DNA of 12,640 nucleotides from JABISG01 sp963581435. Lineage in GTDB: Bacteria > Planctomycetota > Planctomycetia > Planctomycetales > Planctomycetaceae. Under the pieces are notes generated by a model. The model saw only the letters and a list, made by a program, of their open reading frames with translations. It was not told the DNA's origin and ran no database searches. The translations under genes were made by a program, and so were the position numbers. Position 1 is the stretch's first letter; each line of letters opens with the position of its first letter. The stretch lies in the NCBI GenBank assembly GCA_963581435.1, contig CAUZOL010000197.1, positions 1 through 12,640 of the forward strand. Reading direction: 5' to 3'. Below, in pieces: positions 7,488-12,640 of the stretch.

Positions 7488-7516
7488 CTTTTATGCGTAA
7501 AACGGGTGACTGTCAA
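7488..7516 (-). promoter_or_regulatory. Sigma70-like promoter of the DUF1501 gene
   Basis: On the minus strand a perfect TTGACA (7516-7511) is followed by exactly 17 nt and then TAAAAG (7493-7488), four of six bases of the -10 consensus. Transcription would start near 7481 and give a leader of about 33 nt that contains the GGAG ribosome site. Position, spacing and direction all fit the DUF1501 gene starting at 7448. Confidence 0.55.
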
Positions 7517-7617
7517 GCTGTACGGGCAATGGCTGCAACTTCCGATGCAGGATGTACTCGATTCAGGTCTTGTTTTGATGCAATTACGTGAAGCTGCGAA
7601 GCGCTCAATCTGACTCG

Positions 7618-7648
7618 AAGACAGTTATGTGGTACCGTAGTATATAAG
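7618..7648 (+). promoter_or_regulatory. Weak candidate promoter of the heme-protein operon
   Basis: AAGACA (7618-7623, four of six bases) is followed 17 nt later by TATATA (7641-7646); the overlapping TATAAG at 7643-7648 matches five of six bases at 19-nt spacing. It would leave a leader of about 155 nt before the start at 7810. The box is in an AT-rich patch, so a chance match is possible. Confidence 0.3.
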
Positions 7649-7809
7649 GGATGGGTCGGGGTTTTGGGTTGAATGCCGACGATGAGTTGAAATCCGAAAC
7701 GGCAATCGCCATGCTCGACTAAGAGTTTAAGACTGACATCAACCACGATCTGACGACCGTGGTCTCGGGAAATACGATCGCAACAAGCAGGCAAGGAATC
7801 AGACACACG

Positions 7810-10437
7810 ATGAAGATCAATGTCGCAACGACGCGTCGATTTACGGTCACACTCGCGGTTCTATTCGCCACCACGTGGTGCTCGGTTGCCGATGCTCAGA
7901 AAGCCAAGCCGAAGAAGCCAAGGCCGAAGCGACAAGCGGTGGTCGGGCCATCGATTGGTGGGAACAAGGCGACGCCGATCAATCGAATTACCGTCGCGAA
8001 GGGATTTCGGGTGGAGTTGCTGTACTCGGTGCCGGGGAAAGATCAGGGATCGTGGGTCAATCTCTGCACAGACAACAAAGGCCGTTTGCTGGTCAGCAAT
8101 CAGTTTGGCGGCCTGTACCGAATCACTCCGCCGCCGGTAGGAACACCGCTTCGGCAAGAGGATATCGAATCCGTTCCGGCCAAAATCCGAGCCGTCAATG
8201 GAATGGTGTGGGCGTTCGGCGCGTTATACGTCGGCGTCAACGATTACGAAGCGAAGATCCCGAGCGGACTGTATCGACTGTCCGACAGCAACGGAGACGA
8301 TCAACTCGATAAGGTCGAAATGTTGCGTGAGGTCAAGTCCCGCGGCGATCACGGTGTGCATGCCGTCGTCCCCACGCCGGACGGGAAAGCTCTATACCTG
8401 GTGACGGGCAACAACGCGAAGCGAACGGAAGTCGCCGCGAATTCTCCGGTGCGACCGGTCTGGGGTGAAGACCATCTGCTGCCGAGTATGCCCGATGGCC
8501 GTGGCCACAATCGCGGCGTGCTGGCTCCCGGCGGAATCATCTATCGCGTTTCTCCCGACGGGAAGAATTTTGAAGCATACGCCTCGGGTTTTCGCAACGT
8601 GTTCGATGCAGCCGTCAACAGCGACGGCGAATTATTCACGTACGATGCTGACATGGAATACGATTTCAACACACCCTGGTATCGCCCCACGCGCATCTGC
8701 CAGGTTGTCAGCGGTGCAGAATTCGGCTGGCGCAACGGTGCCGGAAAACGCCCCGTGTTCTACGAAGACAATTTGCCGGGCGTGCTTGATGTCGGTCCGG
8801 GTTCGCCCACCGGCATGACGTTCGGCTACGGAGCGAAATTCCCCGCGAAATACCAGAACGCGTTGTTCGCGCTCGATTGGAGTTGGGGAAAACTCTACGC
8901 CGTCCACCTGAAGCCGAACGGTGCCAGTTACACAGCCACGAAGGAAGAATTTGTCACCGGTGCACCGTTGCCAATCACCGATGCCATCATCCACCAGGGA
9001 GACGGTGCGATGTACTTCACAATCGGCGGGCGGCGCGTGCAGTCGGGTCTTTACCGCGTGACCTACGTTGGAGATGAATCGACCGCCCCCGCGACAGCCA
9101 AGCCGACTGTCAGCGTCGCACGCAACACGCGGCGTGCGCTCGAAGTCTTTCACAGCAAGAAGGACCGCAAGGCGGCCGCGGCGGCATGGCCTCACCTCGA
9201 TGATGATGATCGGTTCATTCGCTGGGCCGCTCGCATGGCAATTGAAAATCAGCCGCGGAAGTTTTGGGTCAAGAAGGCACTGACCGACTCCAACCCGGCA
9301 ACGCAGGTTACAGCGCTGTTGGCGCTCGCTCGCGTGACCGGCGTTTGCCCGCAGCATCGCGATGAAAACACTCCGCCGGTCAATACGAAAATGCGGGCCA
9401 AACTGTTGGGCGCTTTGCTTTCCGTTGACACTGCAAGTCTTAATCACAACCAGCAACTGACGCTAGTGCGGACGCTGCAGATCACTCTCAACCGCTTCGG
9501 CCGACCGGACGATGCCGTGGTGGCCAAGCTGATCGAAAAGTTCGACCCCATGTTTCCGGCAGAGACGACAGAACTGAACTGGTTGTTGTGCGAGACGCTG
9601 GCCTGGCTTCAGTCGCCAACGGTTGCGGCCAAAGCGGTCGCGCTGATCGAGGCGGCCCCGATTCAGGAAGAGCAACTTCAATACGCTCGCTCGCTGCGGA
9701 TGTTAAAAGCCGGGTGGACCACCGAATCGCGGACCGCCTACTTCGAGTGGTTCTTGAAGGCGGCCAGTTACCGCGGCGGAGCAAGCTTCGAACGCTTTAT
9801 CGAATTCATACGCACCGACGCCGTCGCGTCGTTGAGTGAAACAGAAAAGAAGTCGTTGGCGGAAGTGCTGGCGAAGAAGCCGGAGAAGAAAACCACCTAC
9901 GAAAACCTGGGAAGCATCTTCAAGGGACGTCCGGCAACCGAATGGTCGCTTGATGAACTCTCCGCTTCTGCCCGTGGCGGTCTGAAGAAGCGAGATTTTC
10001 AACGCGGACGAAAGATGTTTGCGGCCGCCGCCTGTTACGCCTGTCATCGCTTCAACAATCAGGGCGGAATCACCGGCCCGGATCTCACATCGGCCGGACG
10101 ACGTTACTCGCCGCACGATCTGCTGGATCAAGTCATCAATCCCAGCAAAGTGATCAACGAACAGTTTTCAGCCGTGGTCGTCATCACCGATGCGGGTCTC
10201 ACCCACACAGGCGTTGTCGTCAACCTCAACGGTGACTCGCTGATGTTGAACACCGACCTCACCAATCCCAACCAGCAGGTCAGAATCGATCGCAAGACGA
10301 TCGAAGAATTAACGATCTCCAAAATATCGCCCATGCCCAAGGGGCTGCTGAAGCAGATGAAGAAGGACGAGATCCTCGACCTCGTCGCCTACATCATCAG
10401 CGGTGGTAACGCGAAGCACGAGGTGTATACGAAATGA
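7810..10437 (+). CDS. Secreted PVC-type beta-propeller/HEAT/cytochrome c protein
   Basis: An 875-residue exported heme protein typical of planctomycetes and verrucomicrobia. It starts with a signal peptide (MKINVATTRRF, hydrophobic core 12-23, likely cut after ADA at 29), then a Lys/Pro-rich linker (31-41). A six-bladed propeller of the sugar-dehydrogenase type spans about 55-420, with repeated DxxGxL-type turns, HGVHAVVPTPDG (181-192), RGHNRGVLAPGG (231-242) and GSPTGM (331-336). An alpha-helical HEAT-like middle covers about 435-690. A cytochrome c domain follows, with heme site C742-Y-A-C745-H746 and a probable axial Met842 in SPMPKGLL. The general role assumed for this class is periplasmic oxidation of sugars or alcohols with electrons passed to the heme; the substrate is unknown. 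The ATG at 7810 is chosen over the GTG at 7759 because only it places the signal peptide at the N-terminus. The hydrolase gene follows 56 nt later and is probably co-transcribed. Confidence 0.92.
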   Translation: MKINVATTRRFTVTLAVLFATTWCSVADAQKAKPKKPRPKRQAVVGPSIGGNKATPINRITVAKGFRVELLYSVPGKDQGSWVNLCTDNKGRLLVSNQFGGLYRITPPPVGTPLRQEDIESVPAKIRAVNGMVWAFGALYVGVNDYEAKIPSGLYRLSDSNGDDQLDKVEMLREVKSRGDHGVHAVVPTPDGKALYLVTGNNAKRTEVAANSPVRPVWGEDHLLPSMPDGRGHNRGVLAPGGIIYRVSPDGKNFEAYASGFRNVFDAAVNSDGELFTYDADMEYDFNTPWYRPTRICQVVSGAEFGWRNGAGKRPVFYEDNLPGVLDVGPGSPTGMTFGYGAKFPAKYQNALFALDWSWGKLYAVHLKPNGASYTATKEEFVTGAPLPITDAIIHQGDGAMYFTIGGRRVQSGLYRVTYVGDESTAPATAKPTVSVARNTRRALEVFHSKKDRKAAAAAWPHLDDDDRFIRWAARMAIENQPRKFWVKKALTDSNPATQVTALLALARVTGVCPQHRDENTPPVNTKMRAKLLGALLSVDTASLNHNQQLTLVRTLQITLNRFGRPDDAVVAKLIEKFDPMFPAETTELNWLLCETLAWLQSPTVAAKAVALIEAAPIQEEQLQYARSLRMLKAGWTTESRTAYFEWFLKAASYRGGASFERFIEFIRTDAVASLSETEKKSLAEVLAKKPEKKTTYENLGSIFKGRPATEWSLDELSASARGGLKKRDFQRGRKMFAAAACYACHRFNNQGGITGPDLTSAGRRYSPHDLLDQVINPSKVINEQFSAVVVITDAGLTHTGVVVNLNGDSLMLNTDLTNPNQQVRIDRKTIEELTISKISPMPKGLLKQMKKDEILDLVAYIISGGNAKHEVYTK

Positions 10438-10483
10438 CGGCGGCGAATACCGGAGCCATCCCACAATTGATCGAGAATTGATC

Positions 10484-10487
10484 GGAG
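10484..10487 (+). promoter_or_regulatory. Ribosome binding site deciding the hydrolase start
   Basis: GGAG at 10484-10487 lies 6 nt before the ATG at 10494 but only 3 nt before the GTG at 10491. The spacing favours ATG10494 as the start. Confidence 0.6.
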
Positions 10488-10493
10488 ACTGTG

Positions 10494-12488
10494 ATGACGC
10501 CGCCAAGCTGTGTTTTGAGTGTTCTGTTCGCACTGGCGTTGATCGCGTGGCCGGACTCAGTGAGTCTCGGCCAGGGGCCACAACCGCTGACCACCGGGCA
10601 GCGGCAGATGCTCGAAGAAAAACTGCGATCGCTGCAAGGAACACTCGCAACACAGGCTGAGACGTCGCGGAATGATGTGACGGATGCCGCCATTTTCTCA
10701 AAGGGACTGGCGTGGGCGCTGCGGTACGACCGCAAGTTCTCGCCCAAGGATGTCGCGCTGCTGGAAAAGGCGATCGCTCGTGGAAATCAACGGGCCGAGG
10801 CGTTAGCCGCCAACAGAAAACCGTGGAGTACGCGTAAAGGCAAGCTCGCGCTGGGTTACGTTTCTCAGGTCGACAACTCGGTGCAGCCCTACGGCCTCAT
10901 CGTGCCGAAAACTTATGACGCGGCACGATCGATCCGGCTGGACGTTGTCTTGCACGGCAGCACCCGCCCCGTCGGTCTGAGCGAACTGCGATTCATTTCT
11001 CGGTTTGATGAGGGCGACGAGAAACCGACTACCGCTCCCGATAAATCGTTCATCGAGTTGCACCCACTGGGGCGTGTGGAAAACTGTTACCGCTGGGCTG
11101 GTGAGACCGACGTCTTCGAAGCCATCGAGGACGTTTGCCGCCGTTATAACATCGACCGCCGCCGAATCGTTCTGCGTGGCATGTCGATGGGGGCATCCGG
11201 CACATGGCATCTTGGCCTGAAACACCCCGACCGCTTCGTTGCGCTCGGCCCCTACTGCGGCTATGTCGATACACATCAGTTTTCCGAGACGCCGCTAAAG
11301 AATTTCATCAAGGTCGGCCCGCTGCCGGCGCATCAGGAACTCGGGCTGCACATGCTCGACTCGATCGACTACGCCGCCAACGCCGGCGTAGTTCCGGCCA
11401 TCGCCTGCATCGGTGAGAAAGATGTCTTCTTTCAGGCGCACGTGATCATGGGAAAAGCCATGCGGAAAGAAGGGCTGACGATGACCAATCTCATCTCACC
11501 CGGAACCGGCCACGTCATCGACCCCATCACACATGCCGAACAGATGCGGCGGATCAGCCTGCATGTCACGCCGGGACTTAACAGACAGCCGCAGAAACTC
11601 CGATTCGTCACATGGACACTGAAATACAACCGCTGCCACTGGCTGGAAGTGCTTGGCCTTCATCAACACTACGCACGCGCGGAAATCTCTGCGCAGTTGC
11701 GTGACGATGTCGTCGAGATAGCCGAGCCGCAGAACATTACACGCTTCGCAATCCGTACATCGCAACTGTCAATCACTCCGAAGATGCTACGTGTCGGCAC
11801 AACGGAACTGGCACTATCGAAAAAGGTCGCCGCGAATCCCAAAGGAATCGTCGTTGCTCGAACAGGCAAGCGTTGGTCTCTTGTGGGAGAGGCCGACAAT
11901 TTGCCCCTTGCGGGCAAACGACCCGGTTTGCAAGGCCCGATTGACGACGCGTTTACGTCGCCGTTTCTGTGTGTGCGCGGCACGGGGAAACCGTGGAACG
12001 CCGCGGCGCATGCCTACGCCGCTGCGAGCTTGAAGCGATTTGCCGACGAATGGCATCACTACTTTCGCGGTGAACTTCCAATCAAGAACGACACGGACGT
12101 GACTGCCGAAGATATTCGGACGCGAAACCTCATCCTCTTCGGCGACCCGGGCAGCAACAAGTACATCGCAAAAGTGCTGCCGCATCTGCCACTGAAATGG
12201 TCAAAAGAAACGCTCCGGTTCGGCAATCGCGATTACCCCGCAAACAATCACATCCCCGCATTGATCGCACCAAATCCGCTCGCCGGGGCCGAGCATCGTT
12301 ACGTCGTCCTCAACAGCGGCCACACCTTCCGTGAGAAAGAGTTAGCCAGCCTCAACTACCTGCTGTTCCCCCGCTGGGGCGATTGGGCCGTGTTGCAAAT
12401 CGAGCCGTCTCAAACTGGCTCAAAGCCACTCGAAGAGAAAGTCATTCGTAGCGGTTACTTTGATGAACAATGGGGTTGGGCGGAGTAG
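10494..12488 (+). CDS. Secreted alpha/beta hydrolase (prolyl oligopeptidase-like)
   Basis: A 664-residue secreted hydrolase. The N-terminus is a signal peptide (hydrophobic 7-19, possible cleavage near SLGQG at 24-28). The catalytic domain spans about 115-360, with an oxyanion-type VVLHGS (151-156), a nucleophile elbow G229-M-S231-M-G233, a probable acid D310 in GEKD, and His340 in GTGH. All three triad positions are thus filled. A beta-rich region (about 368-460, FVTWTLKYNRCHWLEV) follows, and then a C-terminal domain opening with GPIDDAF (481-487) that recurs in large planctomycete hydrolases. The fold is shared by peptidases and carbohydrate esterases, so an esterase acting on plant or algal polysaccharide is as likely as a peptidase. 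The ATG at 10494 is set by the GGAG six bases upstream. It follows the heme protein by 56 nt on the same strand, so an operon is likely. The natural C-terminus appears intact despite the insertion sequence that follows. Confidence 0.87.
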   Translation: MTPPSCVLSVLFALALIAWPDSVSLGQGPQPLTTGQRQMLEEKLRSLQGTLATQAETSRNDVTDAAIFSKGLAWALRYDRKFSPKDVALLEKAIARGNQRAEALAANRKPWSTRKGKLALGYVSQVDNSVQPYGLIVPKTYDAARSIRLDVVLHGSTRPVGLSELRFISRFDEGDEKPTTAPDKSFIELHPLGRVENCYRWAGETDVFEAIEDVCRRYNIDRRRIVLRGMSMGASGTWHLGLKHPDRFVALGPYCGYVDTHQFSETPLKNFIKVGPLPAHQELGLHMLDSIDYAANAGVVPAIACIGEKDVFFQAHVIMGKAMRKEGLTMTNLISPGTGHVIDPITHAEQMRRISLHVTPGLNRQPQKLRFVTWTLKYNRCHWLEVLGLHQHYARAEISAQLRDDVVEIAEPQNITRFAIRTSQLSITPKMLRVGTTELALSKKVAANPKGIVVARTGKRWSLVGEADNLPLAGKRPGLQGPIDDAFTSPFLCVRGTGKPWNAAAHAYAAASLKRFADEWHHYFRGELPIKNDTDVTAEDIRTRNLILFGDPGSNKYIAKVLPHLPLKWSKETLRFGNRDYPANNHIPALIAPNPLAGAEHRYVVLNSGHTFREKELASLNYLLFPRWGDWAVLQIEPSQTGSKPLEEKVIRSGYFDEQWGWAE

Positions 12489-12541
12489 CTGGGGGCATCT
12501 TGAATTAAGCCGAGTAGCGACTGTCTTGAAGTTCAAGTGTT
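12489..12541. mobile_element. Non-coding junction holding the right end of an IS110-family element
   Basis: These 53 nt separate the hydrolase stop from the transposase stop and must contain the element's end if the IS is complete. A perfect 6-bp inverted repeat, CTTGAA-G-TTCAAG, lies at 12525-12537. IS110 elements normally lack long terminal inverted repeats and make little or no target duplication, so the exact boundary cannot be fixed from one copy. Confidence 0.45.
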
Positions 12542-12640
12542 TTACTGTTGGTTTTTCCATTCGGTTCCATTTCGAAGCATGGTGTTGAGGATGGTGAGTA
12601 GTTTTCTCATGGCGGCGATGAGTGCGACCATTTTGGGTTT
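12542..12640 (-). CDS. IS110-family transposase, C-terminal fragment (cut by window edge)
   Basis: On the minus strand 32 codons run from the window edge to a TAA at 12544-12542. The peptide begins KPKMVALIAAMRKLLTIL and ends GTEWKNQQ. The (G)KPKxVALxAxMRKLLTILNxMLRxG pattern is the characteristic end of IS110/IS1111 transposases (Transposase_20 domain). These are DEDD-type recombinases that in IS110 relatives are guided by a bridge RNA encoded in the element's non-coding end. The catalytic DEDD domain and the rest of the element lie to the right of the window. The reading frame is intact in the visible part, so the copy may be active, but this cannot be judged here. Confidence 0.85.
   Translation of the reverse strand, partial: KPKMVALIAAMRKLLTILNTMLRNGTEWKNQQ

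Larger units (their letters stand above)
7449..7809. other. Divergent intergenic region, 361 nt
   Basis: It separates the minus-strand DUF1501 gene from the plus-strand heme protein and is visibly more AT-rich than the flanking genes. It holds a good minus-strand promoter (7488-7516) and a weaker plus-strand one (7618-7648). A 97-codon minus-strand frame (7513-7806) and a 23-codon plus-strand frame (7651-7722) are open but have no recognisable features. I see no riboswitch-like fold or repeat. Confidence 0.6.

Noticed and set aside
7651..7722. 23-codon ORF as a leader peptide
   Set aside because: The only Shine-Dalgarno-like AAGGG directly abuts the ATG, which is too close. It is kept only as a low-interest observation.
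7513..7806. 97-codon minus-strand frame in the divergent intergenic region
   Set aside because: There is no ribosome site, no recognisable domain or membrane segment, and it lies in AT-richer DNA that looks regulatory.
7759..7809. GTG start adding 17 residues to the heme protein
   Set aside because: It would bury the signal peptide; the ATG at 7810 puts a normal Lys/Arg-hydrophobic-AxA signal at the N-terminus.
8632..9456. 274-codon minus-strand frame
   Set aside because: It is fully antisense to the heme protein, has no domain-like features, and arises from GC-rich codon bias.
12525..12537. CTTGAA-G-TTCAAG as a rho-independent terminator of the hydrolase operon
   Set aside because: The stem is 6 bp and AT-rich, the loop is a single base, and only a short T stretch follows. 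It is too weak to call a terminator.

Overview
The window looks like a chromosomal segment of a planctomycete (phylum Planctomycetota). The evidence is the gene content: two DUF1501 proteins of different subtypes, a zinc-ribbon/Ser-Thr kinase/WD40 fusion, a PVC-type beta-propeller/HEAT/cytochrome c protein, and a large secreted alpha/beta hydrolase. The sequence is moderately GC-rich, genes lie on both strands, and Shine-Dalgarno signals are mostly short. No rRNA, tRNA, CRISPR array or phage gene was seen. Genus-level assignment is not possible from this sequence.

Layout, left to right. (1) 2-1087 (+): 3' part of a DUF1501 gene that runs off the left edge. (2) 1088-1342: intergenic, with one copy of a dispersed 63-nt palindromic repeat. 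(3) 1343-3151 (+): membrane Ser/Thr kinase ending in only three WD40 repeats. (4) 3178-4362 (-): mandelate racemase/enolase-superfamily enzyme, convergent with the kinase. (5) 4363-4588: divergent intergenic region with a candidate operator and the second, inverted and larger copy of the repeat. (6) 4589-6091 (+): M81/MlrC-like metallopeptidase. (7) 6105-7448 (-): full-length DUF1501 protein with a Tat signal, convergent with M81. (8) 7449-7809: divergent intergenic region with a good sigma70-like promoter for the DUF1501 gene and a weaker one facing right. (9) 7810-10437 (+): secreted PVC-type heme protein. (10) 10494-12488 (+): secreted alpha/beta hydrolase, probably in the same operon. (11) 12542-12640 (-): C-terminal end of an IS110-family transposase, so an insertion sequence begins just after the hydrolase and continues past the right edge.

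How the genes may work together (inference). The enolase-superfamily enzyme and the M81 amidohydrolase share a short divergent intergenic region with repeated half-sites, which suggests a small co-regulated catabolic pair, for example amide or peptide cleavage plus acid-sugar or hydroxy-acid dehydration or racemization. The PVC heme protein and the hydrolase carry export signals and lie head to tail, and the Tat-exported DUF1501 protein is divergent from them. Together they resemble the exported polymer-degradation and oxidation sets common in planctomycetes.

I found no convincing undescribed system. The observations most worth checking are the kinase with too few WD40 blades, the inverted pair of 63-nt repeats (53 of 63 positions identical), the half-site array between the enolase-family and M81 genes, and the IS110 end abutting the hydrolase.
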